Below, in pieces: positions 52,710-64,000 of a DNA stretch of 64,000 nucleotides. Every line of letters begins with the position of its first letter. The first letter of the stretch is position 1. The stretch covers positions 42,944,631 to 43,008,630 of the forward strand of contig NC_092568.1 in NCBI RefSeq assembly GCF_037975245.1. Direction: 5' to 3'. Made by a program: the position numbers and the translations under genes. The notes under the pieces are model-generated. The model was not told the origin of the DNA. It worked only from the letters and a program-made list of their open reading frames with translations, and searched no databases. The stretch is from Apostichopus japonicus. Its lineage: Eukaryota > Echinodermata > Holothuroidea > Aspidochirotida > Stichopodidae.

Positions 52710-55700
52710 GAGTCGTAGCTACGTGTAGACAACCCATACGGTAGCATTAATTTTCGGGAAGGGGGTATAGTCTATACGTTTTTGAGGTCCCCCCCAAAAT
52801 AGGTGTTTTTCACCGGTAGCAGCTATGATAACCCTAAACAAGGACGCCAGCGCCGACGTCAACATTCGAGCAGCTTTTTTAATACCTTAGGTCAAATGGA
52901 AATCAGGCAAAGTTATAATCGATGGATAGCCCTATCTGTGATCTTTAATTACCGGATGTCCCGTTCCCACCGGATGCCCGGTTTTGCTGTAGCGTGACGT
53001 CACATCGACCCACTTTTCGACTCATCTGTACCCATATCTCAACAACGGAACATCCGATCGTTCCTAAAATAGCACCAATGGATTCGGCATGTCCGAAACT
53101 ATCGGGAACAATATTTTCATGTATTTCGCGTGATTTTTAATTTCTGACGTCATCGGGTGGTGGCGCTATTTTCGGCGAAAATTTCAAATTCACCCAATTT
53201 GCTCGAAATTTCAAATTTAGGTAGAACTGATAATTACAAATTATAAAACCTTAGTTTGATTCAATTCCGGTCTTTGATTATTATTTTATATTTTTTTAAA
53301 GTATTTTCTCATTAATATTTTATTTTGGCCGCCATTTTGTCAAACATTGATGATTTTTTTTTAAATTCACAGAATCAATAGAACGTGTCCTGACATATTT
53401 TTGCTGCTATTTAAAAGGCAATCGATTATCTAGTTTTGCAATGATCGACAATATTGCGTTTGGTGACGTCACTTCCGGTCAGAATAAAAAAGGGTCAAAA
53501 GCGGAACTTATTTTGTACAGACTCAAGTGATAAGTCTTCGGTGTGAGTTACAGGTCGATAGCTGATTCCTCCCGTCTCAGAAACGGACCCCTAGGTAAAA
53601 CTTTAAAGCGCCCTCATTCAGAAAGTAAACGACTTGAAACAAGTTTAAGATAATCACGTGATAGTACGCATCGAGTTACATCACGACACCAATTTGTATC
53701 CCGAAAAACCATATCGTGTACACACAGGAGTCGAATATGCTAACCCTAAGCTAACCCTAGCTAACCCTAGGGGTTGGGGTTAACTTTGAGTGGCAGCCAT
53801 CTTGGATTGGTATGACCTTAGGTCAAAAAAAAAACTTTTGACCATTTTTGGTGGTCCGACTAATCGTATCCAATAAAAAATAGAGAAAATTGATGAATTA
53901 AATTTTTGACCTCTGATTGACCTTTGACCCGATGACCTCATGGCCGAAATTTTTCAGGTGACCATTCCTTATGACCTCACACGTCATCGTTGCAAGTTTC
54001 GCGGTATTCGGTCACTCTCACGATCCTTGACCTTTTGTGGAAGGAACGACAGTTTTGACCTTTGACCCTCTATAACACATGAACCGGAAGTGACATATAC
54101 TTGCCCTTTGCATATGTCAGTGCCCTATTGACCCTTAACAACCACAAGAAATTTGGAGGTCAGAGATCAAAGTTTACGATTTTCGACCTTAACCCTAGGG
54201 GTAGTCATTTTTCAAAATAAAGTAGTAAATTAGTATAGTAAATCACTGGAATTTTATGGCTTTAATAAAAAGTCATGTGACCCAAACTGACCGGAAGTGT
54301 TGGTGGGTGTACTGTGACAACAGTTCAGCCCTTTGACCAAATATCGGCCCCCCGTAACCCCCACTTTTGGAGATAGACCAAAAAAAATGGACACTCGGGA
54401 CCTGGAAATGGACGGTCGGGACCTGGAAATGGACACTCGGGACTCAGGCACCTACAACACTAAATTCTGGAAATACCGACTTTTATAATTTGGAGCGTTA
54501 CCATGGTTACAAGGTCAGTCCGATTTATCCCATCTTTTCAGGGTACCACCGCTGGGGTGTCCTCTTTCTAAAATACCATGAAACATGTAGGTGCGTTCCT
54601 TCCCCGGGGTGATAGGGGGGTCATTTTGAAAAAATCCTAAAAATTCCTAAAAATTCCGACCCTTCTACTTTGGAGCGTTACCATGGTTACTTGGGTAGTC
54701 CGATTATGGCCATCTTTTCAGGGTACCACCGCTAGGGTGTCTTCTTTCTAAAATACCATGAAACTTGTAGGTGCGTTGCTTCCCCGGGGTGATAGGAGGG
54801 TCAATTTGAAAAAAAATCCTTAAAATTCCGACCATTCTACTTGGAGCGTTACCATGGTCACTTGGGTAGTCCGATTATGGCCATCTTCTCAGGGTACCAC
54901 CGCTAGGGTGTCCCCTTTTTAAAATACTATGAAACTTGTAGGTGCGTTGCTTCCCCGGGGTGATAGGGGGGTAATTTTGAAATAAAATCCAAAAAATTCC
55001 GATCCTTCTACTTTGGAGCGTTACCATGGTTACTAGGTGAGTCCAAATTACCCAATCTTTTCAGGGTACCACCGCTAGGGTGTCCCCTTTCCAAAATTAG
55101 AATAAAACTCCTAGGTTTGTCACTTCTCCGGGTGGTAGGGGGGTCATTTTGAGAAGAAGTATAAACAGTCAGCAAAAAACTCTCGGTAGCGTGCGCCATG
55201 GAACGCCCGGTAGGCATTAAATTCCCCCACCACTCCCCACGCCTACGAACCGCCAAAATAATCTCAGATTCATCATCAGCACCCCAAGAAGCACCAGAAC
55301 AGGTGAATTTCGTTCGTTTATGTAGACACCCACTTGGGGTCGTGCCCCCCTCCCAATGGTTTATGGCCCCCCATGACCCCACACAACACCCAATTCCAAA
55401 ATTAACTTCAGATTCGTGTTCAGCGTGTCGAGAACAACCAGAAAAGATACACACTGCCCGTCTTTGCGACAAAAATTATTTTCACCCAAAAAAACCATAA
55501 GGGGTACGTACCCCTTACGGTGTTTACCGAAATTGCCCAAAAAATGGATTTGGTCAAAATGACGTCACAGGGGGTAATCGATGCCCAGGAGCCCAAATCT
55601 GCAACTCCCAAGTCCATACCTTCTTCCGTTCGGGAGATATATGGTCCCAGAGGACCCGATAGAAATACGTGTTCTTCATACGTGCAAAAGTCGGAAAACC

Positions 55701-55966
55701 CCCTCTTTTCAACCCCCCCTCCTTTCCTCATTGAAGTACCCATTGAAATGAAATTTTGACGTGTAGTAGAAGACACCCTCGTCTTTGTCATACATCAATT
55801 TCGTGTAATTATCAGACCGGAAAAGGCTCTTTGTCTATATGATTTCTACTTGCGCCAGAAATAGGTGTTTTTGTCTTGAAAAGTTAAAAAAGTACCTCTT
55901 TTCGGTACCCCTTCCTTCCCACCGAGGGCATGTGACGGAGCTGAATTTTGGCTATGTTGGAGACGA
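52710..55966. repeat. Macrosatellite unit 5
   Basis: Near-duplicate of unit 4 with the same four subrepeats (54490, 54670, 54840, 55012) and only scattered substitutions and small indels, so the pair arose recently. Confidence 0.92.
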
Positions 55967-58900
55967 GAGTCGTAGCTACGTGTAGACAACTCATTCGGTA
56001 GCATTAATTTTCGGGAAGGGGGTATAGTCTATACGTTTTTGAGGTCCCCCCAAAAATAGGTGTTTTTCACCGGTAGCAGCTATGATAACCCTAAACAAGG
56101 ACGCCAGCGCCGACGTCAACATTCGAGCAGCTTTTTTAATACCTTAGGTCAAATGGAAATCAGGCAAAGTTATAATCGATGGATAGCCCTATCTGTGATC
56201 TTTAATTACCGGATGTCCCGTTTCCACCGGATGCCCGGTTTTGCTGTAGCGTGACGTCACATCGACCCTCTTTTCGACTCATCTGTACCCATATCTCAAC
56301 AACGGAACATCTGATCGTTCCTAAAATAGCACCAATGGATTCGGCATGTCCGAAACTATCGGGAACAATATTTTCATGTATTTCGCGTGATTTTTAATTT
56401 CTGACGTCATCGGGTGGTGGCGCTATTTTCGGCGAAAATTTCAAATTCACCCAATTTGCTCGAAATTTCAGATTTAGGTAGAACTGATAATAACAAATTA
56501 TAAAACGTTAGTTTGATTCAATTCCGGTCTTTGATTATTATTTTATATTTTTTTAAAGTATTTTCTCATTAATATTTTATTTTGGCCGCCATTTTGTCAA
56601 ACATTGATGATTTTTTTTGAAATTCATAGAATCGATAGAACATGTCCTGACATATTTTTACTGCTATTTAAAAGGCAATCGATTATCTAGTTTTGCAATG
56701 ATCGACAATATTGCGTTTGGTGACGTCACTTCCGGTCAGAATAAAAAAGGGTCAAAAGCGGAACTTATTTTGTACCGACTCAAGTGATAAGTCTTCGGTG
56801 TGAGTTACAGGTCGATAGCTGATTCCTCCCGTCTCAGAAACGGACCCCTAGGTAAAACTTTAAAGCGCCCTCATTCAGAAAGTAAACGACTTGAAACAAG
56901 TTTAAGATAATCACGTGATAGTACGCATCGAGTTACATCACGACACCAATTTGTGTCTCGAAAAACCATATCGTGTACACACAGGAGTCGAATATGCTAA
57001 CCCTAAGCTAACCCTAGCTAACCCTAGGGGTTGGGGTTAACTTTGAGTGGCAGCCATCTTGGATTGGTATGACCTCAGGTCAAAAAAAAACTTTTGACCA
57101 TTTTTGGTGGTCCGACTAATCATATCGAATAAAAAAAATGAAAAAATTGATGAATTAAATTTTTGACCTCTGATTGACCTTTGACCCGATGACCTCATGG
57201 CCGAAATTTTTCAGATGACCTTTCCTTATGACCTCACACGTCATCGTTGCAAGTTTCGTGGTATTCGGTCACTCTCACGATCTTTGACCTTTTGTGGAAG
57301 GAACGACAGTTTTGACCTTTGACCCTCTATAACACATGAACCGGAAGTGACATATACTTGCCCTTTGCATATGTCAGTGCCCTATTGACCCTTAACAACC
57401 ACAAGAAATTTGGAGGTCAGAGATCAAAGTTTACGATTTTCGACCTTAACCCTAGGGGTAGTCATTTTTCAAAATAAAGTAGTAAATTAGTATGGTAAAT
57501 CACTGGAATTTTATGGCTTTAATAAAAAGTCATGTGACCCAAACTGACCTGAAGTGTTGGTGGGTGTACTGTGACAACAGTTCAGCCCTTTGACCAAATA
57601 TCGGCCCCCCGTAACCCCCACTTTTGGAGATAGACCAAAAAAAATGGACACTCGGGACCTGGAAATGGACGGTCGGGACCTGGAAATGGACACTCGGGAC
57701 TCAGGCACCTACAACACTAAATTCTGGAAATACCGACTCTTATACTTTGGAGCGCTACCATGGTTACAAGGTCAGTCCGATTTATCCCATCTTTTCAGGG
57801 TACCACCGCTGGGGTGTCCTCTTTCTAAAATACCATAAAACATGTAGGTGCGTTCCTTCCCCGGGGTGATAGGGGGGTCATTTTGAAAAAATCCTAAAAA
57901 TTCCTAAAAATTCCGACTCTTCTACTTTGGAGCGTTACCATGGTTACTTGTGTAGTCCGATTATGGCCATCTTTTCAGGGTACCACCGCTAGGGTGTCTT
58001 CTTTCTAAAATACCATGAAACTTGTAGGTGCGTTTCTTCCCCGGGGTGATAGGAGGGTCATTTTGAAAAACTTCCTAAAAATTCCGACCATTCTACTTTG
58101 AGCGTTACCATGGTCACTTGGGTAGTCCGATTATGGCCATCTTCTCAGGGTACCACCGCTAGGGTGTCCTTTTTCTAAAATACTATGAAACTTGTAGGTG
58201 CGTTTCTTCCCCGGGGTGATAGGGGGGTCATTTTGAAATAAAATCCCCAAAAATTCCGACCCTTCTACTTTGGAGCGTTACCATGGTTACTAGGTGAGTC
58301 CAAATTACCCAATCTTTTAAGGGTACCACCGCTAGGGTGTCCCCTTTCCAAAATTAGAATAAAACTCCTAGGTTTGTCACTTCTCCGGGGTGGTCGGGGG
58401 GTCATTTTGAAAAACAACCGAAAAGGCCATAATAATTAGTGTTACTATGTACGGGAAAATCCCGACTCTTCTACTCTGGAGCGTTACCATGGTTTCTGGG
58501 GTGGTCCGATTACGGCCATCTTTTCGGGGTACCACCGCTAGGGTGTCCCCTTTCTAAAATAGGATGAAACCTGTAGGTGGGTCTCTTCTCCGGGGTGGTA
58601 GGGGGGTCAGTTGTGAAAAAATCCGAAAAAGTCATAATAATTAGTGTTACTATGTACGGGAAAATCACGACCCTTCTACTTTGGAGCGTTACCATGGTTA
58701 CTGGGGTGGTCCGATTACGGCCATCTTTTAAGGGTACCACCGCTAGGGTGTCCCCTTTCCAAATTAGAATGAAACTCATAGGTGTGTTGCTTCTCCGGGG
58801 TGGTAGGGGGGTCATTTTGAGAAAAAGTACAAACAGTCAGCAAGAAACTCTCGGTAGCGTGCGCCATGGAACGCCCGGAAGGCATTAAATTCCCCCACCA

Positions 58901-59631
58901 CTCCCCACGTCTCCGAACCGCCAAAATAATCTCAGATTCATCATCAGCGCCCCAAGAAGCACCGGAACAGGTGTATTTCGTTCTTTTTTGGAGACACCCA
59001 CTTGGGGTCGTGCCCCCCTCCCAATGGTTTTTGGCCCCCCACGCACCCACACAACGCCTAATTCCAAAATTAACTTCAGATTCGTGATCAGCGTGTCGAG
59101 AACAACCAGAAAAGATACACACTGCCCGTCTTTGCGACAAAAATTATTTTCACCCAATAAAACCATAAGGGGTACCCCTTACGGTTTTTACCGAAATTGC
59201 CCAAAAAATGGATTTGGTCAAAATGACGTCACAGGGGGTAATCGATGCCCAGGAGCCCAAATCTGCAACTGCCAGGTCCATATCTGCTTCCGTTCGGGAG
59301 ATACGTGGTCCCAGAGGACCCGATAGAAATACGTATTCTTCATAAGTGCAAAAGTCGGAAAACCCCCTCTTGTCAACCCCCCCTCCTGTCCTCTCTGAAG
59401 TACCCATCGACATGAAATTTTGACGTGTAGTAGAAGACACCCTCGTCATTGTCAGACATTAATTTCGTGTAATTATCAGAGCGGAAAAGGCTCTTTATAT
59501 ATATGATTTCTACTTGCGCCAAAAATAGGTGTTTTTGTCTTGAAAAGTTAAAAAAAGTACCTCTTTACGGTACCCCTTCCATTCCACCGAGGGTATGTGA
59601 CGGGGCTGAATTTTTGTTATGTGGGAGACGA
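55967..59631. repeat. Macrosatellite unit 6, hybrid subrepeat array
   Basis: B-type core. Six subrepeats: the first four are spaced 171-179 bp like units 4-5, and the last two (58476, 58681) are of the 205 bp kind with AATAATTAGTGTTACTATGT, like units 2-3. This accounts for its extra ~410 bp. Confidence 0.9.
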
Positions 59632-61602
59632 GAGTCGTAGCTACGTGTAGACAACTCATACGGTAGCATTAATTTTCGGGAAGGGGGTATAGTCTATACG
59701 TTTTTGAGGTCCCCCCCAAAATAGGTGTTTTTCACCGGTAGCAGCTATGATAACCCTAAACAAGGACGCCAGCGCCGACGTCAACATTTGAGGAGCTTTT
59801 TTACCACCTTAGGTCAAATGGAAATCAGTCAAAGTTATAATCGATGGATAGCCCTATCTGTGACCTTTTATCACCGGATGTCCCGTTCCCACCGGATGCC
59901 CGGTTTTGCTGTAGCGTGACGTCACATCGACCCACTTTTCGACATATCTCTACCTATATCTCAACAACGGAACATCCGATCGTTTCCAAAATAGCACCAA
60001 TAGATTCGGCATGTCCGAAACTATCGGTAACAATATTTTCATGTATTTCGCGTGATTTTTAATTTCTGACGTCATCGGGTGGTGGCGCTATTTTCGGCGA
60101 AGAATTCAAATTCACCCAATTTGCTCGAAATTTCAGATTTAGGTAGAACTAATAATTAGAAATAATATAAACGTCGTTTTATGCAATTCCGGTCTTTGAT
60201 GATATTTTTTATATTTTTTTAACATTATTTTTGTTTAATATTTTATTTTGGCCGCCATTTTGTCAAACATTGATGATTTTTTTTTGAAATTCACAGAATC
60301 AATAGAACATGTCCTGACCTATTTTTGCTGCCATTTAAAAGGCAATCGATTATCTGGTTTTATAATGATCGACAATATTGCGTTTGGTGACGTCACTTCC
60401 GGTCAGAATAAAAAAGGGTCAAAAGCGGAACTTATTTTGTACCGACTCAAGTGATAAGTCTTCGGTGTGAGTTACAGGTCGATAGCTTATTCCTCCCGTC
60501 TCAGAAACGGACCCCTAGGTAAAACTTTAAAGCGCCCTCATTCAGAAAGTAAACGACTTGAAACAAGTTTAAGATAATCACGTGATAGTACGCATCGAGT
60601 TACATCACGACACCAATTTGTGTCCCGAAAAACCATATCGTGTACACACAGGAGTCGAATATGCTAACCCTAAGCTAACCCTAGCTAACCCTAGGGGTTG
60701 GGGTTAACTTTGAGTGGCAGCCATCTTGGATTGGTATGACCTCAGGTCAAAAAAAAACTTTTTGACCATTTTTGGTGGTCCGACTTATCATATCCAATAA
60801 AAAATTTAAAAAAATGATGAACTAAATTTTTGACCTCTGATTGACCTTTGACCCGATGACCTCATGGCCGAACTTTTTCAGGTGACCATTCCTTATGACC
60901 TCACACGTCATCGTTGCAAGTTTCGTGGAAATCGGTCACTCTCACGATTTTTGAGATTTATTTGAATTAACGACATTTTTGACCTTTGACCCTTTATAAC
61001 ACATGAACCGGAAGTGACATATACTTGCCCTTTGCATATGTCAGTGCCCTATTGACCCTTAACATCCACAAGAAATTTGGAGGTCAGAGGTCAAAGTTTA
61101 CGAGTTTCGACCATAACCCCAGGAGTGGTCATCTACCCAAATAAAATCAATAGGTAGTATACCAACTAACATGAATTTTTTGGCTGTAAAAAAAAGTCAT
61201 GTGACCCAAACTGACCGGAAGTGTTGGTGGGTGTACTGTGACAACAGTTCAGCCCTTTGACCAAATATCGGCCCCCTGTGACCCCCACTTTTTGAAATAG
61301 CCCCAAAAAATGGACACTCGGGACCTGGAAATGGACGGTCGGGACCTAGGCACCTATTACATAACAAATTTTTTTGGTCACTTCCGGTCAACTTTTTTGA
61401 AATTTTTTTCACCTTGGGTCACTCTACGCCCCGAGGCGCATCTTTTAAAATTTTTTTAAAATTTTTTTTGGGGGGCAAATTTTTTTTTTTGACCCCCCAG
61501 GGGGGTCCCGTGGGGGGGACACTGGCGAAAAAAAAATTTTGATGTTAGGACATTTTGGACAAATGGGACTTAAAAATGGACGGTCGGGACCTGGGGTCCT
61601 AA
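59632..61602. repeat. Macrosatellite unit 7, terminal partial unit
   Basis: Core of mixed A/B type (A-type TTTGAATTAACGAC followed by B-type CCTTTATAACACATGAACC), then the pre-telomeric module 61340-61602, then the telomere. No subrepeats follow. Confidence 0.9.
61340..61602. repeat. Pre-telomeric module, terminal copy
   Basis: Matches 44705-44954 (CACTTCCGGTCAACTTTTTT, CTCTACGCCCCGAGGCGCA, GGGGGGTCCCGTGGGGGGG). Ends CGGTCGGGACCTGGGGTCCT before the first TTAGGG. Confidence 0.92.
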
Positions 61603-64000
61603 TTAGGGTTAGGGTTAGGGTTAGGGTTAGGGTTAGGGTTAGGGTTAGGGTTAGGGTTAGGGTTAGGGTTAGGGTTAGGGTTAGGGTTAGGGTTAGGGTT
61701 AGGGTTAGGGTTAGGGTTAGGGTTAGGGTTAGGGTTAGGGTTAGGGTTAGGGTTAGGGTTAGGGTTAGGGTTAGGGTTAGGGTTAGGGTTAGGGTTAGGG
61801 TTAGGGTTAGGGTTAGGGTTAGGGTTAGGGTTAGGGTTAGGGTTAGGGTTAGGGTTAGGGTTAGGGTTAGGGTTAGGGTTAGGGTTAGGGTTAGGGTTAG
61901 GGTTAGGGTTAGGGTTAGGGTTAGGGTTAGGGTTAGGGTTAGGGTTAGGGTTAGGGTTAGGGTTAGGGTTAGGGTTAGGGTTAGGGTTAGGGTTAGGGTT
62001 AGGGTTAGGGTTAGGGTTAGGGTTAGGGTTAGGGTTAGGGTTAGGGTTAGGGTTAGGGTTAGGGTTAGGGTTAGGGTTAGGGTTAGGGTTAGGGTTAGGG
62101 TTAGGGTTAGGGTTAGGGTTAGGGTTAGGGTTAGGGTTAGGGTTAGGGTTAGGGTTAGGGTTAGGGTTAGGGTTAGGGTTAGGGTTAGGGTTAGGGTTAG
62201 GGTTAGGGTTAGGGTTAGGGTTAGGGTTAGGGTTAGGGGTTAGGGTTAGGGTTAGGGTTAGGGTTAGGGTTAGGGTTAGGGTTAGGGTTAGGGTTAGGGT
62301 TAGGGTTAGGGTTAGGGTTAGGGTTAGGGTTAGGGTTAGGGTTAGGGTTAGGGTTAGGGTTAGGGTTAGGGTTAGGGTTAGGGTTAGGGTTAGGGTTAGG
62401 GTTAGGGTTAGGGTTAGGGTTAGGGTTAGGGTTAGGGTTAGGGTTAGGGTTAGGGTTAGGGTTAGGGTTAGGGTTAGGGTTAGGGTTAGGGTTAGGGTTA
62501 GGGTTAGGGTTAGGGTTAGGGTTAGGGTTAGGGTTAGGGTTAGGGTTAGGGTTAGGGTTAGGGTTAGGGTTAGGGTTAGGGTTAGGGTTAGGGTTAGGGT
62601 TAGGGTTAGGGTTAGGGTTAGGGTTAGGGTTAGGGTTAGGGTTAGGGTTAGGGTTAGGGTTAGGGTTAGGGTTAGGGTTAGGGTTAGGGTTAGGGTTAGG
62701 GTTAGGGTTAGGGTTAGGGTTAGGGTTAGGGTTAGGGTTAGGGTTAGGGTTAGGGTTAGGGTTAGGGTTAGGGTTAGGGTTAGGGTTAGGGTTAGGGTTA
62801 GGGTTAGGGTTAGGGTTAGGGTTAGGGTTAGGGTTAGGGTTAGGGTTAGGGTTAGGGTTAGGGTTAGGGTTAGGGTTAGGGTTAGGGTTAGGGTTAGGGT
62901 TAGGGTTAGGGTTAGGGTTAGGGTTAGGGTTAGGGTTAGGGTTAGGGTTAGGGTTAGGGTTAGGGTTAGGGTTAGGGTTAGGGTTAGGGTTAGGGTTAGG
63001 GTTAGGGTTAGGGTTAGGGTTAGGGTTAGGGTTAGGGTTAGGGTTAGGGTTAGGGTTAGGGTTAGGGTTAGGGTTAGGGTTAGGGTTAGGGTTAGGGTTA
63101 GGGTTAGGGTTAGGGTTAGGGTTAGGGTTAGGGTTAGGGTTAGGGTTAGGGTTAGGGTTAGGGTTAGGGTTAGGGTTAGGGTTAGGGTTAGGGTTAGGGT
63201 TAGGGTTAGGGTTAGGGTTAGGGTTAGGGTTAGGGTTAGGGTTAGGGTTAGGGTTAGGGTTAGGGTTAGGGTTAGGGTTAGGGTTAGGGTTAGGGTTAGG
63301 GTTAGGGTTAGGGTTAGGGTTAGGGTTAGGGTTAGGGTTAGGGTTAGGGTTAGGGTTAGGGTTAGGGTTAGGGTTAGGGTTAGGGTTAGGGTTAGGGTTA
63401 GGGTTAGGGTTAGGGTTAGGGTTAGGGTTAGGGTTAGGGTTAGGGTTAGGGTTAGGGTTAGGGTTAGGGTTAGGGTTAGGGTTAGGGTTAGGGTTAGGGT
63501 TAGGGTTAGGGTTAGGGTTAGGGTTAGGGTTAGGGTTAGGGTTAGGGTTAGGGTTAGGGTTAGGGTTAGGGTTAGGGTTAGGGTTAGGGTTAGGGTTAGG
63601 GTTAGGGTTAGGGTTAGGGTTAGGGTTAGGGTTAGGGTTAGGGTTAGGGTTAGGGTTAGGGTTAGGGTTAGGGTTAGGGTTAGGGTTAGGGTTAGGGTTA
63701 GGGTTAGGGTTAGGGTTAGGGTTAGGGTTAGGGTTAGGGTTAGGGTTAGGGTTAGGGTTAGGGTTAGGGTTAGGGTTAGGGTTAGGGTTAGGGTTAGGGT
63801 TAGGGTTAGGGTTAGGGTTAGGGTTAGGGTTAGGGTTAGGGTTAGGGTTAGGGTTAGGGTTAGGGTTAGGGTTAGGGTTAGGGTTAGGGTTAGGGTTAGG
63901 GTTAGGGTTAGGGTTAGGGTTAGGGTTAGGGTTAGGGTTAGGGTTAGGGTTAGGGTTAGGGTTAGGGTTAGGGTTAGGGTTAGGGTTAGGGTTAGGGTTA
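61603..64000 (+). repeat. Telomere (TTAGGG)n to the end of the window
   Basis: About 400 perfect TTAGGG repeats with one visible TTAGGGG variant near 62235. The G-rich strand points right, as at a right-hand chromosome end. The 234-codon Arg-Val frame through its start is an artefact of the repeat. Confidence 0.98.

Larger units (their letters stand above)
39947..61602. repeat. Subtelomeric macrosatellite, seven units
   Basis: Each unit starts at GAGTCGTAGCTACGTGTAGA. Starts: 39947, 43004, 47951, 49458, 52710, 55967, 59632, giving lengths 3057, 4947, 1507, 3252, 3257, 3665 and a last partial 1971. Unit order is: core with ACCGGATGTCCCGTTCCCAC, telomere-like inverted motif, TGACCTTTGACC-rich segment, CGGTCGGGACC minisatellite, 172-205 bp subrepeats, then a ~900 bp block ending at the next start. 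The many 60-160 codon frames on both strands shift between units and show no known domain; I treat the array as non-coding. Confidence 0.95.

Noticed and set aside
42160-59449. Recurring 70-220 codon frames on both strands of the macrosatellite (for example those starting MERPVGIKFP and MSQRRAVCIF)
   Set aside because: They overlap each other on opposite strands, change length and frame between units, and contain no recognisable domain. A dN/dS test over many units would overturn this if it showed protein-level constraint.
61539-62243. 234-codon frame of Arg-Val repeats
   Set aside because: Translation of TTAGGG telomere repeats.

Overview
The window is eukaryotic, from an animal genome, and ends at or in a chromosome end. 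The evidence is an intron-split mixed-lineage kinase (MLK-type MAP3K) gene with clean GT-AG exons, a DIRS-type retrotransposon, LINE and tRNA-SINE pieces, and a vertebrate-type TTAGGG array running to the last base with its G-rich strand 5'->3' towards the right. The style of the interspersed repeats suggests a marine invertebrate, possibly an echinoderm or another deuterostome; this is only an impression.

Layout. (1) 1-12294: intronic or upstream DNA full of mobile elements. It holds a nearly complete 6.56 kb DIRS retrotransposon (2102-8658) with inverted terminal repeats, an internal complementary region and three long overlapping ORFs (gag-like; RT-RNase H-methylase-like; tyrosine recombinase). 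A foldback structure with ~280 bp arms follows (8872-11495), with a smaller inverted-repeat element nested in it. (2) 12295-29534: the 3' part of an MLK gene on the + strand in eight exons. It encodes the kinase C-lobe, leucine zippers, basic stretch, a CRIB motif split by an intron, and a Ser/Pro-rich tail. Every junction keeps frame and the 621 visible residues end in TAG. Its introns hold two hAT-like elements (one nested in a decayed DIRS relic with an exact 8 bp target-site duplication), an antisense THAP-like fragment, a tRNA-derived SINE, a LINE remnant and several minisatellites. (3) 29535-39946: gene-poor DNA with a run of ~143 bp repeats, several short tandem arrays, a 1.3 kb minisatellite and a decayed LINE endonuclease fragment that abuts the subtelomere. 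(4) 39947-61602: a subtelomeric macrosatellite of seven units (full length about 3.06-3.67 kb), each with its own 172-205 bp subrepeats. (5) 61603-64000: the terminal TTAGGG array, about 2.4 kb.

The most striking structure is in the subtelomere. A 662 bp interstitial telomere array (44955-45616) lies in unit 2 at the same register (about 1.95 kb into the unit, after the same ~250 bp pre-telomeric module) as the terminal telomere in unit 7. Both arrays adjoin a short GGTCGGG-bearing minisatellite. This looks like a former chromosome end later extended by further macrosatellite units, or like telomere addition at a preferred seed. Each unit with the core also carries a small inverted pair of telomere-like motifs and conserved TGACGTCA and TGACCTTTGACC-type motifs.

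No prokaryotic system, CRISPR array, rRNA or functional tRNA gene was seen. All work was by reading; no searches were run, so family assignments rest on motif recognition.
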